Positions 1-10,456 of a stretch of DNA of 64,000 bases are shown here, one piece after another; position 1 is the stretch's first letter; the number at the start of each line of letters is the position of its first letter. The DNA is from Streptomyces sp. AC1-42W. GTDB taxonomy: Bacteria > Actinomycetota > Actinomycetes > Streptomycetales > Streptomycetaceae. A program made the position numbers and the translations under genes. A model generated the notes under the pieces. That model did no database searches, was not told where the DNA came from, and saw only the letters and a list, made by a program, of their open reading frames with translations. The stretch is taken from the NCBI RefSeq assembly GCF_003248355.1, contig NZ_QKWY01000001.1:2686001-2750000 (forward strand), in the 5' to 3' direction.

Positions 1-2
1 TG

Positions 3-1028
3 TGGCTCGACACCAAGCGGCAGGTCCACTACGTCCAGAACGTGACGGACGTGGACGATCCGCTGCTGGAGCGGGCCGTGCGCGACGGCCAGGACTGGAC
101 CGCGCTCGCCGAACGCGAGACGGCCCTGTTCCGGGAGGACATGACCGCGCTGCGCATGCTCCCGCCGCGCCACTACATCGGGGCCGTCGAGGCGATACCC
201 GGCATCGTGCCGCTCGTCGAACGGCTCCGCGACGCGGGCGCCGCCTACGAACTCGACGGGGACGTCTACTTCTCCGTCGACACCGACCCGCACTTCGGCG
301 AGGTGTCCCACCTCGACGCCGAGGCCATGCGGCTGCTCTCCGCCGAACGCGGCGGCGACCCGGAGCGCCCCGGCAAGAAGAACCCGCTCGACCCGATGCT
401 CTGGATGGCCGCCCGCGAGGGCGAGCCGAGCTGGGACGGCGGCTCGCTCGGCCCCGGCCGGCCCGGCTGGCACATCGAGTGCGTGGCCATCGCCCTGGAC
501 CACCTCGGCATGGGCTTCGACGTCCAGGGAGGCGGCTCCGACCTCGCCTTCCCGCACCACGAGATGGGCGCCTCGCACGCCCAGGTGCTCACCGGCGAGC
601 ACCCCTTCGCCAAGGCGTACGTACACGCCGGCATGGTCGGCCTCGACGGCGAGAAGATGTCCAAGTCCCGCGGCAACCTCGTCTTCGTCTCCGCGCTGCG
701 CCGCGACGGCGTGGACCCGGCGGCGATCCGCCTCGCCCTGCTCGCCCACCACTACCGCGCCGACTGGGAGTGGACCGACCAGGTGCTCGCCGACGCGGTC
801 GCGCGGCTCGCCCGCTGGCGCGCCGCCGTCTCCCGCCCGGACGGGCTGTCCGCCGACGCCCTGGTCGAGGAGGTCCGCGCGGCCCTCGCCGACGACCTCG
901 ACGCCCCGGCCGCGCTGGCCGCCGTGGACCGCTGGGCCGAACGGCAGAGCGCCGGGGGCGGTACGGACGAGGGGGCGCCCGGCCTCGTCTCGCGCACCGT
1001 CGACGCGCTGCTCGGCGTCGCCCTGTAG
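3..1028 (+). CDS. mshC: L-cysteine:glucosaminyl-inositol ligase MshC, 3' part
   Basis: The gene is cut by the window edge; 341 codons are present and about 70 N-terminal residues, with the HIGH motif, are missing. MshC joins cysteine to GlcN-inositol in mycothiol synthesis and is related to cysteinyl-tRNA synthetase. Visible hallmarks are [11 protein letters not shown] at the start, GWHIECVA and FPHHE (zinc and substrate region), and KMSKSRGN near base 655. The reading frame is open from the first bases and ends at TAG 1026-1028. It converges on the PAC2 gene across a shared terminator. I separate it from true cysS by the shortened C-terminal part and by its neighbours, which match the mshC locus of other streptomycetes. 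Confidence 0.93.
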   Translation, partial: WLDTKRQVHYVQNVTDVDDPLLERAVRDGQDWTALAERETALFREDMTALRMLPPRHYIGAVEAIPGIVPLVERLRDAGAAYELDGDVYFSVDTDPHFGEVSHLDAEAMRLLSAERGGDPERPGKKNPLDPMLWMAAREGEPSWDGGSLGPGRPGWHIECVAIALDHLGMGFDVQGGGSDLAFPHHEMGASHAQVLTGEHPFAKAYVHAGMVGLDGEKMSKSRGNLVFVSALRRDGVDPAAIRLALLAHHYRADWEWTDQVLADAVARLARWRAAVSRPDGLSADALVEEVRAALADDLDAPAALAAVDRWAERQSAGGGTDEGAPGLVSRTVDALLGVAL

Positions 1029-1055
1029 CAGCCGGCCGCACCGCCCACCGACGTC

Positions 1056-1092
1056 ACCGGCCCCGGACTTCCGTACGAAGTCCGGGGCCGGT
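1056..1092. terminator. Bidirectional terminator hairpin
   Basis: A perfect 16-bp stem (1056-1071 with 1077-1092) has a 5-nt loop CGTAC. It lies between the convergent mshC and PAC2 genes. Confidence 0.8.
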
Positions 1093-1104
1093 CGCCGTTG
1101 CGCG

Positions 1105-1138
1105 GCTGTCTCAGTCCTGCGGCTGTTTCAGTCCTGCG
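1105..1138. repeat. 17-bp tandem duplication at the PAC2 stop
   Basis: Two adjacent 17-bp copies (1105-1121, 1122-1138) differ at one base. The second holds the PAC2 stop codon (complement of TCA 1128-1130) and the first would supply another stop in the same context. It looks like a recent slippage event and should not matter to the protein. Confidence 0.6.
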
Positions 1139-2237
1139 TCGGGGGGCCGTCGCGGCCGTCGTCGTCGCTGTCGTCGCCGCCGTCCCCGTCCGGGCCGCCG
1201 GCCGGACCGGTGGTGCCGTCCGTACGGTCGCCGGGGTCGTCGGACGACGGCCGTGCGGGTCCCGCGGTGCCGGGCCGGGCCGGACCCGTCTCCGGGCGCA
1301 GCGGCTTCGGCGGCCTGACGCGTTCGCCGGACGTCTCCCGGAGGTACGAGGTGTCACCCGACTCCGTGGCATGCCCGCCGGGCGGCTGCGCGGGGCCCGG
1401 ATCGCGGCGCCGCAGATACCGCTCGAACTCGCGGGCGATGGCCTCACCGCTCGCCTCGGGCAGCTCCGCCGTGTCGCGGGCCTCCTCCAGCGTCTGCACG
1501 TACTCGGCCACCTCGCTGTCCTCGGCGGCCAGTTGGTCGACCCCGACCTGCCAGGCGCGCGCGTCCTCCGGCAGCTCGCCGAGCGGGATGCGCAGCCCGA
1601 GCAGGTCCTCCAGACGGTTCAGCAGGGCCAGCGTCGCCTTGGGGTTGGGCGGCTGCGACACATAGTGCGGCACCGCCGCCCACAGGCTCACCGCGGGCAC
1701 ACCCGCGTGGGTGCACGCCTCCTGGAGGATGCCGACGATGCCGGTCGGGCCCTCGTACCTGGTCTCCTCCAGGTCCATGGTGCGGGCCAGATCCGGGTCG
1801 GACGTGACTCCGCTGACCGGGACCGGGCGGGTGTGCGGGGTGTCGCCCAGCAGCGCGCCGAGCACCACCACCATCTCGACGCCCAGTTCATGCGCGAAGC
1901 CCAGGAGTTCGTTGCAGAACGACCGCCAGCGCATGGACGGTTCGATGCCCCGGACCAGGACGAGATCGCGGGGCTTGTCCCCGCCGATGCGAACCACGGA
2001 GAGCCGGGTGGTCGGCCAGGTGATCTTGCGCACCCCGCCGTCCAGCCACACCGTGGGGCGATTGACCTGGAAGTCGTAGTAGTCCTCGGCGTCGAGCGCC
2101 GCGAACACCTCCCCCTTCCACTCCCGGTCCAGATGCGCGACCGCTGTGGAGGCGGCGTCACCCGCGTCGTTCCAGCCCTCGAACGCGGCCACCATGACCG
2201 GGTCGATCAGCTCGGGAACGCCCTCGAGCTCGATCAC
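1128..2237 (-). CDS. PAC2-family protein
   Basis: The 369-residue product belongs to the PAC2 (proteasome assembly chaperone-like) family, widespread in actinobacteria but of unproven function. The N-terminal signature [29 protein letters not shown] is followed by the typical [17 protein letters not shown] core. The last 80 or so residues are an acidic, Gly/Pro-rich, probably disordered tail. I chose GTG 2235-2237 because AAGGAGG stands just upstream and homology begins there; a longer frame to 2354 has no such support. Linkage to the proteasome is suggested only by the family name. Confidence 0.82.
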   Translation of the reverse strand: MIELEGVPELIDPVMVAAFEGWNDAGDAASTAVAHLDREWKGEVFAALDAEDYYDFQVNRPTVWLDGGVRKITWPTTRLSVVRIGGDKPRDLVLVRGIEPSMRWRSFCNELLGFAHELGVEMVVVLGALLGDTPHTRPVPVSGVTSDPDLARTMDLEETRYEGPTGIVGILQEACTHAGVPAVSLWAAVPHYVSQPPNPKATLALLNRLEDLLGLRIPLGELPEDARAWQVGVDQLAAEDSEVAEYVQTLEEARDTAELPEASGEAIAREFERYLRRRDPGPAQPPGGHATESGDTSYLRETSGERVRPPKPLRPETGPARPGTAGPARPSSDDPGDRTDGTTGPAGGPDGDGGDDSDDDGRDGPPTQD

Positions 2238-2418
2238 CCCAGCCTCCTTCCGAAGTTCCCTTGCGTACGGGACAACCTTACGGCCTGCGGCGTCCCGAAC
2301 CGCAGCCCCGTGCATGGCCGGGTGAACCTGCCCAGTTGAACAACACCTACTCATACACCCGAGCTGTCAGCCGAAATTCGGGCCATCTCTCTGGGCCGGG
2401 GTGTGTTCAACGGGCTAT

Positions 2419-2449
2419 ACATCGGATGACCCGTGCAGAGGTCCGATGT
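2419..2449 (+). promoter_or_regulatory. Inverted repeat, candidate FadR-type operator
   Basis: Perfect 8-bp arms ACATCGGA and TCCGATGT are separated by 15 nt, just upstream of the fuconate dehydratase start. The core ATCGGATG recurs upstream of the FadR-family gene at 5304-5311, so I infer a common operator. Confidence 0.5.
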
Positions 2450-2467
2450 TATTTCCCTGGGGGACGT

Positions 2468-3810
2468 ATGAGACAGACCGTCACGGACGTCGAGGTCCAC
2501 GACATCCGATTTCCGACCTCGCGACAGCTGGACGGCTCGGACGCCATGAACCCCGACCCCGACTACTCGGCCGCCTACGTCGTGCTGCGCACCGATGCCG
2601 CCGGACCGGACGGCGAGCCCGCCGAAGGGCACGGCTTCTGCTTCACCATCGGCCGGGGCAACGACGTCATGGCCGCCGCCATCGGGGCCCTGCGCCCCCA
2701 CCTCGTCGGGCGCCCCGTGCCCCGGGGAGCCGCCGGTCTCGGCGCCCTGTACCGGGAGCTGACCCATGACTCCCAACTGCGCTGGCTGGGGCCCGAGAAG
2801 GGCGTGATGCACATGGCCGCCGGGGCGGTGGTCAACGCCGCCTGGGACCTGGCCGCCAAGCTCGCCGGCCGGCCCGTCTGGGAGTTCCTGGCCCGGATGA
2901 CGCCCGAGGAACTGGTCTCCCTCATCGACTTCCGCTACCTCACCGACGCCCTCACCCCCGACGAGGCGCTGGCCATCCTGCGCGCCGCCGAACCGGGCCG
3001 CGCCGCCCGCACCGCACGACTGTGCGCCGAGGGCTACCCCGCGTACACCACCTCACCCGGCTGGCTCGGCTACTCCGACGACAAACTGGTCCGGCTCGCC
3101 CGGCGGGCCGTCGCCGACGGCTTCACCCAGATCAAGCTCAAGGTCGGCGGCCGGCCCGACGACGACGTCCGCCGCACGGCCCTCGCCCGCGCGGCGGTCG
3201 GCCCGGACGTCCGCATCGCCCTGGACGCCAACCAGCGCTGGGACGTGGCCGAAGCCGTCGCCCGGATGACCGCGCTCGCCCCGTACGACCCGCACTGGAT
3301 CGAGGAACCGACCAGCCCCGACGACATCCTCGGCCACGCCGCCGTGCGCGCCGGACAGCCCGTCCCCGTCGCCACCGGCGAACACGCCGCCAACCGGGTC
3401 GTGTTCAAACAGCTCCTGCAGGCCGGGGCCGTCGACTTCGTCCAGATCGACGCCGCACGCGTCGCCGGCGTCAACGAGAACCTGGCGATCCTGCTGCTGG
3501 CCGCCAAGTACGGCGTCCCCGTCTGCCCGCACGCCGGGGGAGTCGGGCTCTGCGAACTCGTCCAGCACCTCGCCATGTTCGACTTCGTCGCCGTCTCCGG
3601 CAGCCGGGAGAACCGCGTGATCGAGTACGTCGACCACCTCCACGAGCACTTCACCGACCCCGTCGTCCTCGTCGACGGCCGCTACACCGCCCCCGAGGCC
3701 CCCGGCTTCTCCGCCAGGATGCGCCCCGGCTCCCTCGCCGCACACCCACCTCGCACACCTCGCACACCTCGCACACCTCGCACACCGAGCCGAAGGAGGA
3801 GAGCCGATGA
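2468..3810 (+). CDS. L-fuconate dehydratase (enolase superfamily), shifted 3' end
   Basis: The enzyme dehydrates L-fuconate to 2-keto-3-deoxy-L-fuconate in non-phosphorylative L-fucose breakdown. Enolase-superfamily hallmarks are all present: QIKLKVGG (KxK), ALDANQRW (metal Asp), WIEEPTSP (metal Glu), [18 protein letters not shown] and [14 protein letters not shown] (catalytic His). ATG 2468 follows GGGGGAC. Homology runs to [15 protein letters not shown] near 3740. After this, the frame has no stop of its own and runs on into the next gene. A +1 change of frame within or next to a 9-bp tandem repeat would instead reach the TGA at 3808-3810, overlapping the next ATG as expected for a coupled operon. 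The usual YPDG..W tail is not seen. Either the end has been remodelled or the sequence carries an indel. Confidence 0.8.
3750..3785 (+). repeat. Four 9-bp tandem repeats
   Basis: Four perfect copies of CTCGCACAC lie at the 3' end of the fuconate dehydratase gene. They encode RTP repeats in the enzyme's frame, or TSH repeats in the frame that has a proper stop. Confidence 0.9.
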
Positions 3811-4584
3811 CCGGCACGCACGACTTCGAGGGGATGAACGCCCTGGTGACCGGAGGCGCCTCCGGCATCGGGGCCGCCGTCACCACCCTGCTCCTGGCGC
3901 GCGGCGCACGCGTCGCCGTCCTCGACCGCGACACCACCGGCACACCCCCGGCGCCCTCGCCGTCCCGGCCGACGTCACCGACGACGACGCCGTGCGCGCC
4001 GGCGTCGACCGGGCCGCCGCCGCCCTCGGCCCCCTGCACACCCTGGTCTCCAACGCGGGCATCGGAGCCATCGGCACCGTCGAGGACAACGACGACGCCG
4101 AGTGGGCGCGGGTCCTCGACGTCAACGTGCTCGGCATGGTCCGCGTCGCCCGGCACGCCCTGCCGCATCTGCGCCGGGCCGCCGCCGAGCGCCCCGGCGC
4201 CGTATCGGTCACCCACACCTGCTCGATCGCCGCCCCGCCGGACTGCCCCGGCGCGCCCTGTACAGCGCGAGCAAGGGCGCGGTCCTCGCGCTCACCCTCG
4301 CCATGGCCGCCGACCACGTCCGCGAGGGCATCCGCGTCAACTGCGTCAACCCCGGCACCGTCGAAACGCCGTGGATCGGGCGGCTGCTCGACCGGGCGGA
4401 CGACCCGGTCGCCGAACGCGCCGCCCTCGAAGCCCGGCAGCCCCTGGGCCGGCTGGTCTCCGCCGACGAGGTGGCCGCCGCGGTCTGCTACCTCGCCGGC
4501 CCCGCCGCGGCCTCCGTCACCGGCACCGCCCTGGCCGTGGACGGCGGGATGCAGGGGCTGCGCCCGCGCCCCGCCGCCGGCTGA
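3807..4584 (+). pseudogene. Short-chain dehydrogenase split over three frames
   Basis: This would be an NAD(P)-dependent short-chain dehydrogenase, probably oxidising 2-keto-3-deoxy-L-fuconate given its neighbour. The parts lie in three frames. The first (from ATG 3807) has TGGASGIG. The second (about 3950-4235) has [11 protein letters not shown] and [16 protein letters not shown]. The third (about 4240-4584) has [20 protein letters not shown] and a normal C-terminus ending VDGGMQG. Each break fits loss of one base in a C run (3945-3949 and 4233-4239). Restoring them gives a full-length protein of about 260 residues. As written it cannot make a functional enzyme. Fresh decay and sequencing error are both possible, since the coding signal is otherwise intact. 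Confidence 0.8.
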
Positions 4585-4617
4585 CCCCCGCCGCGCTCGA
4601 TCCCGACCGCCCCTTCG

Positions 4618-5289
4618 CTACAGGGTCGAGCGCAGCCACTGCTCCACGCTCGCCACATGGACCGTCGCCCAGGCGCGCGCCGCCTCCGCGTCGCGGGCCC
4701 GCAGCGCGGAGAGGATCGCCCGGTGCTCGTGCAGCGTCCGGCTCACCGCGTCCTCCTGCGTCAGCCCGCGCCACACCCGCGCACGGGTCGTCGGCCCCGA
4801 CAGCCCGTCGAGCAGCGAGCACAGCACCGAGTTCCCGGACGACTGGACGATGCCCCGGTGGAACTCCAGATCGCAGGCGACCAGCTCCTCCACCGAGGGC
4901 CGCTCGCCCAGCGCGTCCAACTGCGCGCCGAGCAGGTCCAATTGCTCCTCGCCGATCCGGGACGCCGCCATCGCCGTCGCGGCCGGCTCCAGAATCCGGC
5001 GCACCGACAGGAACTCCAGCACCGTGTCGTCCCGGTGGAAGTCCACGACGAAACTCAGCGCCTCCAGCAGCAACTGCGGGTCCAGGCTCGTCACATACGT
5101 GCCGTCGCCCTGGCGGACGTCGAGAATCCGGATCAGCGACAGCGCGCGCACCGCCTCCCGCAGCGAGTTGCGGGAAAGCCCCAGCTCCGCGGCGAGCTCG
5201 CTCTCCTTGGGCAGACGATCGCCGGGCCTCAGCGCACCCGAGACGATCATTTCCTTGATCTTCTCGATGGCCTCGTCGGTGACAGCCAT
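4618..5289 (-). CDS. FadR-subfamily GntR transcription regulator
   Basis: This 223-residue regulator has an N-terminal winged helix ([27 protein letters not shown], residues about 24-50) and a C-terminal FCD ligand domain ([14 protein letters not shown] and [13 protein letters not shown]). FadR-type proteins usually repress sugar-acid operons and are released by an intermediate. It converges on the fuconate genes and is the likely regulator. A candidate operator lies 14-22 nt before its own start (5303-5311), suggesting autoregulation. Confidence 0.88.
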   Translation of the reverse strand: MAVTDEAIEKIKEMIVSGALRPGDRLPKESELAAELGLSRNSLREAVRALSLIRILDVRQGDGTYVTSLDPQLLLEALSFVVDFHRDDTVLEFLSVRRILEPAATAMAASRIGEEQLDLLGAQLDALGERPSVEELVACDLEFHRGIVQSSGNSVLCSLLDGLSGPTTRARVWRGLTQEDAVSRTLHEHRAILSALRARDAEAARAWATVHVASVEQWLRSTL

Positions 5290-5302
5290 GGGCGACCTCC
5301 AG

Positions 5303-5311
5303 ACATCCGAT
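5303..5311 (-). promoter_or_regulatory. Candidate autoregulatory site of the FadR-type gene
   Basis: On the minus strand this reads ATCGGATGT, the same core as in the inverted repeat before the fuconate dehydratase gene (2419-2449). Confidence 0.4.
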
Positions 5312-5362
5312 CTATCGCCCCATTATGCGTCCCGACGAGGCCCCTCCGACCGCCGGACCGGC

Positions 5363-6976
5363 TCAGCCGCGCCGCTCGCCCAGCACCTTCGCCACCCGGT
5401 CCCGGACCTCGTCCGTCGCCAGCCCCCGGATGGTCAGCGTCGTCCGCCGGCGCAGCACGTCGTCCACCGACTCGGCCCACTCGTGGTCCCGCGCGTAGAC
5501 GACCTGCGCCCAGATCTCCGGGGCGTCCGGGTGGACGCGCTCGGCCAGCGCCGGGTCCTCGTTGGCCAGCCGGGCGATGTCGAAGGACAGCGAGCCGTAG
5601 TGCGTGGCCAGATGGCGGGCGGTGTCGGCGGCCATCCGGGGGCCGGGCGTCCCGCCGTCCACGAGCAGCCGGTGCGCCACCGCGTCCGGGTTGGCGATAC
5701 CGGGCAGCGGCAGCTTCCTGGGCAGCCGGGCCATCGGCTCCATGTCCTCGGCGAGCGGCCGGCCGGGGAGCGCGGCCAGCTTGTTCATCACCGTACGGCC
5801 GATGTGCCGGAACGTCGTCCACTTGCCGCCGGCCACCGAGAGCATCCCGCCACGGCCCTCCGTCACGACCGTCTCGCGCTTGGCCTTCGAGGTGTCGCCC
5901 GGCCCGCCCGGCAGCACCCGCAGCCCGGCGAACGCGTACGTGATCAGGTCCCGCGACAGCTGCTGGTCCCGCACCGAGAACGCCGCCTCGTCCAGGATCT
6001 GCGCGGTGTCCCTCTCGGTCACCGCGACCTCCGCCGGGTCGCCCTCGTACTCCTCGTCGGTCGTGCCCAGGAGCAGCATGTCCTCCCACGGCAGGGCGAA
6101 CGTGATGCGGTACTTGTCGATCGGGGTCGCCAGCGCGGCCTTCCAGGGCCGGGTCCGCCTCAGCACCAGATGGGCGCCCTTGGACAGGCGTATGGAGGGC
6201 GCCGCGTTCGGGTCCTCCATCCGGCGCAGGTGGTCCACCCACGGCCCGGTCGCGTTCAGCACGAGCCGGGCGCTCACCCCGAACTCGGTGCCGTCCAGGG
6301 CGTCCCGCAGCTCGGCGCCCGTCACCCGGCCACGGGTGAACCGCAGCCCGGTCACCGCCGCGTGGTTGAGCACCACCGCGCCCGCGTCGACCGCCGCGCG
6401 GACCGTCATCAGCGCCATCCGGGCGTCGTTCATCTGGTCGTCGCCGTACACCGCGACCGCGCGCAGGTTCTCCGTACGCAGCTCCGGCACGTCGCGCGCC
6501 GCCTTCGCCGGGCTGATCACATGGCCGACGCCGTCCCCGAAGGCGGACAGCGCCGAGTACGCGAAGACGCCCGCGCCGAGCTTCGCCGCGCCGTGCGGCC
6601 CGCCCTTGTACACCGGCAGGTAGAAGGTGAGCGGGTTGGCCAGGTGCGGGGCGACCTGGCGGGAGACCGCACGGCGCTCGAAGTGGTTCTCCGCCACCAG
6701 CTTCACCGCGCCGGTCTGCAGATAGCGCAGCCCGCCGTGGAGCAGCTTGGAGGAGGCGGAGGAGGTGGCGCCGGCGAAGTCGCCGGCGTCCACCAGGGCC
6801 ACCCGCAGCCCGGACTGCGCGGCGTGCCAGGCGGTGGAGATGCCCAGGATGCCGCCGCCGATGACCAGGAGGTCGTACGCCGCTCCGGACAGCTGCTCCC
6901 GTGTCGCGGCGCGGCTCGGCAGGGAGCCGGATGCCGGATGCGTCCCGAGGGTGGGGACGCTCTGCGGGGTGGTCAT
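5363..6976 (-). CDS. glpD: Glycerol-3-phosphate dehydrogenase
   Basis: This FAD enzyme oxidises glycerol 3-phosphate to dihydroxyacetone phosphate and passes electrons to the quinone pool at the inner membrane face. The 537-residue product has the Rossmann motif [14 protein letters not shown] near residue 36, the GlpD signature [15 protein letters not shown] and the C-terminal DAO domain. ATG 6974-6976 lies 5 nt after the glpK stop, so the two are probably translated together. Third and last gene of glpFKD. Confidence 0.95.
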   Translation of the reverse strand: MTTPQSVPTLGTHPASGSLPSRAATREQLSGAAYDLLVIGGGILGISTAWHAAQSGLRVALVDAGDFAGATSSASSKLLHGGLRYLQTGAVKLVAENHFERRAVSRQVAPHLANPLTFYLPVYKGGPHGAAKLGAGVFAYSALSAFGDGVGHVISPAKAARDVPELRTENLRAVAVYGDDQMNDARMALMTVRAAVDAGAVVLNHAAVTGLRFTRGRVTGAELRDALDGTEFGVSARLVLNATGPWVDHLRRMEDPNAAPSIRLSKGAHLVLRRTRPWKAALATPIDKYRITFALPWEDMLLLGTTDEEYEGDPAEVAVTERDTAQILDEAAFSVRDQQLSRDLITYAFAGLRVLPGGPGDTSKAKRETVVTEGRGGMLSVAGGKWTTFRHIGRTVMNKLAALPGRPLAEDMEPMARLPRKLPLPGIANPDAVAHRLLVDGGTPGPRMAADTARHLATHYGSLSFDIARLANEDPALAERVHPDAPEIWAQVVYARDHEWAESVDDVLRRRTTLTIRGLATDEVRDRVAKVLGERRG

Positions 6977-6981
6977 GGTGT

Positions 6982-8523
6982 CTACTCCTCGTCGTCCAGC
7001 CAGCCCATGGTGCGTTCCACGGCCTTGAGCCAGCTCTTGTACTCGCGGGCGCGGGTGTCCGCGTCCATGCGGGGGGTCCACTCGGCGGCGCGGCGCCAGT
7101 TGGCGCGCAGCGCGTCGGTGTCCGGCCAGAAGCCGACGGCCAGGCCGGCGGCGTAGGCGGCGCCGAGGCAGGTGGTCTCGGCGACCATCGGCCGCACCAC
7201 GGGCGCGTCCAGGAAGTCGGCGAGCGTCTGCATCAGCAGGTTGTTGGAGGTCATGCCGCCGTCCACCTTGAGGGCGGTCAGCTCGACGCCGGAGTCCTTG
7301 GTCATGGCGTCGCTGATCTCGCGCGTCTGCCAGGCGGTGGCCTCAAGGACGGCGCGGGCGATGTGCGCCTTGGTGACGTACCGGGTGAGGCCGGCGATGA
7401 CACCGCGCGCGTCCGGGCGCCAGTACGGGGCGAACAGGCCGGAGAAGGCGGGCACGAAGTAGGCGCCGCCGTTGTCCTCCACCGAGGACGCCAGGGTCTC
7501 GATCTCGGCCGCGGACTGGATCAGCCCCATCTGGTCGCGCATCCACTGCACCAGCGAGCCGGTGACGGCGATCGACCCCTCCAGGGCGTACACCGCCTTC
7601 TGGTCGCCGATCCGGTAGCCGACCGTCGTCAGCAGGCCGTTGTAGGAGTTGACGGGCGTCTCGCCGGTGTTCATCAGCATGAAGGTGCCGGTGCCGTACG
7701 TGGACTTGGCCTCGCCCTCGGCGAAGCACGTCTGGCCGAACAGCGCGGCCTGCTGGTCGCCCAGCGCGGAGGCCACCGGCACGCCGTCGAGCACGCCGCC
7801 CCTGGCGGTCCCGTAGACCTCGGCGGAGGAGCGGATCTCGGGCAGCACGGCCGTGGGCACCCCGATGGAGGAGCAGATGCGCTCGTCCCACTGCATGGTG
7901 TGCAGGTTCATCAGAAGGGTGCGCGAGGCGTTGGTGACGTCGGTGACGTGGACGCCGCCCTCGGTGCCGCCGGTGAGGTTCCAGATGACCCAGGAGTCCA
8001 TGGTGCCGAAGAGGATGTCGCCGCGTTCGGCCCGCTCGCGCAGCCCCTCGACGTTGTCGAGGAGCCAGCGCACCTTGGGCCCGGCGAAGTACGAGGCGAG
8101 CGGCAGCCCGGTCTCGCGGCGGAAGCGGTCCTGGCCGACGTTGCGGCCGAGTTCCTTGCAGAGCGCGTCGGTACGGGTGTCCTGCCAGACGAGGGCGTTG
8201 TGGACGGGCTCACCGGTGTGGCGGTCCCACAGCAGGGTGGTCTCGCGCTGGTTGGTGATGCCGATCGCCTGGACGTCGGCGGCGGTGATGCCGGCCTTCA
8301 CGATCGCTCCGGCGACGACTTCCTGGACGTTCTCCCAGATTTCGGCCGCGTCGTGTTCGACCCAGCCCGGCTTGGGGAAGATCTGCTCGTGCTCCTTCTG
8401 GTCGACGGAGACGATCCGCCCGTCCTTGTCGAAGACGATGCAGCGGCTGGAGGTCGTGCCCTGGTCGATGGCCGCGATGAACGGGCCGGTGCCGTGGCTG
8501 CCGGTGGTGTGTGCGTCGGTCAC
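6982..8523 (-). CDS. glpK: Glycerol kinase
   Basis: This enzyme phosphorylates glycerol to sn-glycerol 3-phosphate with ATP, trapping glycerol that enters through GlpF. The 513-residue FGGY-family protein has [18 protein letters not shown] at the N-terminus, [18 protein letters not shown] in the middle and [15 protein letters not shown] in the C-terminal domain. The start is GTG 8521-8523 with GGGAG upstream. It is the middle gene of glpFKD, 42 nt after glpF. Confidence 0.96.
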   Translation of the reverse strand: MTDAHTTGSHGTGPFIAAIDQGTTSSRCIVFDKDGRIVSVDQKEHEQIFPKPGWVEHDAAEIWENVQEVVAGAIVKAGITAADVQAIGITNQRETTLLWDRHTGEPVHNALVWQDTRTDALCKELGRNVGQDRFRRETGLPLASYFAGPKVRWLLDNVEGLRERAERGDILFGTMDSWVIWNLTGGTEGGVHVTDVTNASRTLLMNLHTMQWDERICSSIGVPTAVLPEIRSSAEVYGTARGGVLDGVPVASALGDQQAALFGQTCFAEGEAKSTYGTGTFMLMNTGETPVNSYNGLLTTVGYRIGDQKAVYALEGSIAVTGSLVQWMRDQMGLIQSAAEIETLASSVEDNGGAYFVPAFSGLFAPYWRPDARGVIAGLTRYVTKAHIARAVLEATAWQTREISDAMTKDSGVELTALKVDGGMTSNNLLMQTLADFLDAPVVRPMVAETTCLGAAYAAGLAVGFWPDTDALRANWRRAAEWTPRMDADTRAREYKSWLKAVERTMGWLDDEE

Positions 8524-8565
8524 GGTGTGCTCCCGGAGGTCTGTGTGGAGTGGTGTGGGTACGGG

Positions 8566-9357
8566 CTAGGGGAAGGCGAGGTGGTAGAGGCCGCCCGCGA
8601 GCGCGCCGCCGATCAGCGGGCCGACGACCGGGACCCAGGCGTAGCCCCAGTCGGAGCCGCCCTTGTTCGGCAGCGGCAGCAGCGCGTGCACGATACGCGG
8701 ACCGAGGTCGCGGACCGGGTTGATCGCGTACCCGGTCGGGCCGCCGAGCGACAGGCCGATGCCGACGACGACCAGGGAGGTGATCAGCGCGCCCAGCGTG
8801 CCGAGCCCGTCGCCGTCGGCGTTGAGGCCCTGGGTGAGGATGGCGAGCACCAGCACGACGGTGGCGATGACCTCGGTGAGGACGTTCTGCGCGGCGTTGC
8901 GGATCTCGGGGCCCGTCGAGAAGACACCGAGCACCGGTCCGGCCGCGGGGGCCGCGGACTGGTCGACCATGCCCTCCTCACCCGAATGGGTCCGCAGGAC
9001 CTCCGGATCGGTGAGATGGGCCCGGAACTGCCCGTAGTACGTCAGCCAGACCAGCACCGCGCCGATCATCGCGCCGAGCAGCTCCGAGCCGAGGTAGAGC
9101 GGTACGTCGCTCCACTCGGTGCCGCCCTCGATGGCCAGGCCGATGGTGACGGCCGGGTTGAGATGCGCCCCCGACACGCCGCCGGCCAGATAGGCGCCGG
9201 TGAGCACCGCGAAGCCCCACCCGAAGGTGATGGCGAGCCAGCCGGCGTTCCGCGCCTTGGAGTGCTTGAGCGTGACGGCGGCACAGACACCGCCGCCGAG
9301 CAGGATGAGTACGGCGGTACCGATGGTCTCGCCGATGAAGATGTCGGAGCTGGACAC
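8566..9357 (-). CDS. glpF: Glycerol uptake facilitator (MIP family)
   Basis: This is an aquaglyceroporin of 263 residues with about six membrane segments. The first half-helix motif is HLNPAVT. The second is NPVRDLGPR, with Val in place of the usual Ala of NPA, which could tune the pore. The start is GTG 9355-9357, preceded by AAGGAG and giving the peptide [22 protein letters not shown] far longer minus-strand frame continues upstream through metH but is only a GC-driven shadow. First gene of glpFKD, transcribed from the region holding a GylR-like site. Confidence 0.93.
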   Translation of the reverse strand: MSSSDIFIGETIGTAVLILLGGGVCAAVTLKHSKARNAGWLAITFGWGFAVLTGAYLAGGVSGAHLNPAVTIGLAIEGGTEWSDVPLYLGSELLGAMIGAVLVWLTYYGQFRAHLTDPEVLRTHSGEEGMVDQSAAPAAGPVLGVFSTGPEIRNAAQNVLTEVIATVVLVLAILTQGLNADGDGLGTLGALITSLVVVGIGLSLGGPTGYAINPVRDLGPRIVHALLPLPNKGGSDWGYAWVPVVGPLIGGALAGGLYHLAFP

Positions 9358-9481
9358 CCGCGACTCCTTTGTCCTTCGTCCAGGGAAGCCGAACCCCGAA
9401 TCCCTCCGGTGGTCCGCGCCCTCGTGGGAGGGCTTGGCCGGCCCTTGGCACGGCCACACCCTAACGCGAATTTCCGTTAAG

Positions 9482-9493
9482 TGTTCGACAATG
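9482..9493 (-). promoter_or_regulatory. Candidate GylR operator at the glpF promoter
   Basis: The 12-mer TGTTCGACAATG (plus-strand reading) is identical to one at 10445-10456 before gylR, in the same orientation to the downstream gene. A GAAC half-site follows, making an imperfect dyad. The spacer 9358-9659 otherwise holds only this control region and a GC-rich repeat. Confidence 0.6.
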
Positions 9494-9617
9494 CCGACCG
9501 ATGAACGGCAGTGTTTCGTCCAGGTGAAGGCAGCGTCAAGAGGGGTGTGACGTACGAATCGATCGTTACGGAGCCGGCCGGCCGGGTACGCGGGCGGCCC
9601 CCGGCCGGTGGGGCGGG

Positions 9618-9656
9618 GGGCCGGGAAGCGGCGGGCCGGGAAGCGGCGGGCCGGGC
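9618..9656. repeat. 15-bp tandem repeat downstream of gylR
   Basis: Two full copies and a partial third of GGGCCGGGAAGCGGC lie right after the gylR stop, between it and the glpF control region. Confidence 0.8.
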
Positions 9657-9659
9657 GGC

Positions 9660-10424
9660 TCAGAAGCGGCGGGCGCCCAGATCCCGCGAGACGGCGCGGG
9701 CGCAGTCGCGTACCGCCGCGACCAGCTCGGGGCGCAGCTCGCCGTCCTTGCAGACCCGCTCCACCGCACCGGTCACGGCTATGGCGCCCACCGGCATCCG
9801 GCGCCGGTCGTGGATCGGGGCGGCCACCGCGGCCACCCCTTCCCAGGTCTCCTCCACGTCGGACCCCCAGCCCCGCGCCCGCACCCGGTCCAGGACCGCC
9901 TCGAACTCCTCGGCGCCGGTCACCGTCCGGGGCGTGAACGGGCGCCGCTCGACCTCCATGGCCTCGGTGTGCGCCACCGGGTCGTAGGCGGCCAGCACCT
10001 TGCCCAGGGCCGTGGAGTGCAGCGGCTGCATGGCCCCCACCTCCAGGACCTGGCGGCTGTCGTCGGGCCGGAAGACGTGGTGGACGATCAGGACGCCCTG
10101 CTGGTGCAGCACGCCCAGGTGGACGCTCTCGCCGCTGGACCGGGCCAGGTCGTCCGTCCAGACCAGGGCGCGGGCCCGCAGCTCGTGGACGTCGAGATAG
10201 CTGTTGCCCAGGCGCAGCAGCTCCGCGCCCAGCTGATAGCGGCCGGAGGCGTTGTCCTGCTCGACGAAGCCCTCGTGCTGGAGCGTGCGCAGGATGCCGT
10301 GTGCGGTGCCCTTGGCCAGGCCCAGTGAGGAGGCGATCTCGGAGAGACCCAGCCGCCGCTCGCCGCCCGCCAGCAGGCGCAGCATCGCCGCGGCCCGCTC
10401 CAGCGACTGGATGTTCTTGGCCAT
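9660..10424 (-). CDS. gylR: IclR-family glycerol regulator
   Basis: The 254-residue protein is closely like S. coelicolor GylR, the repressor of the glycerol operon. The IclR winged helix covers residues about 8-65 ([24 protein letters not shown]), followed by the effector domain with [21 protein letters not shown] and the terminal [17 protein letters not shown] 10422-10424 follows GGAGGAG and matches the family length; an upstream TTG frame adds ten residues without support. It probably controls glpFKD and itself through sites at 9482-9493 and 10445-10456. Confidence 0.95.
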   Translation of the reverse strand: MAKNIQSLERAAAMLRLLAGGERRLGLSEIASSLGLAKGTAHGILRTLQHEGFVEQDNASGRYQLGAELLRLGNSYLDVHELRARALVWTDDLARSSGESVHLGVLHQQGVLIVHHVFRPDDSRQVLEVGAMQPLHSTALGKVLAAYDPVAHTEAMEVERRPFTPRTVTGAEEFEAVLDRVRARGWGSDVEETWEGVAAVAAPIHDRRRMPVGAIAVTGAVERVCKDGELRPELVAAVRDCARAVSRDLGARRF

Positions 10425-10444
10425 GGCGCCGTACTCCTCCACCT

Positions 10445-10456
10445 TGTTCGACAATG
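10445..10456 (-). promoter_or_regulatory. Candidate GylR autoregulatory operator
   Basis: TGTTCGACAATG is identical to the site before glpF. It continues into CTGAAC, giving a GTTC-N9-GAAC dyad about 20 nt upstream of the gylR start. Confidence 0.6.

Noticed and set aside
2261..7156. A single 1,631-codon plus-strand open frame
   Set aside because: It joins the fuconate dehydratase and the middle of the dehydrogenase with antisense of the FadR and glpD genes. High G+C removes stops; only the first part is real in this frame.
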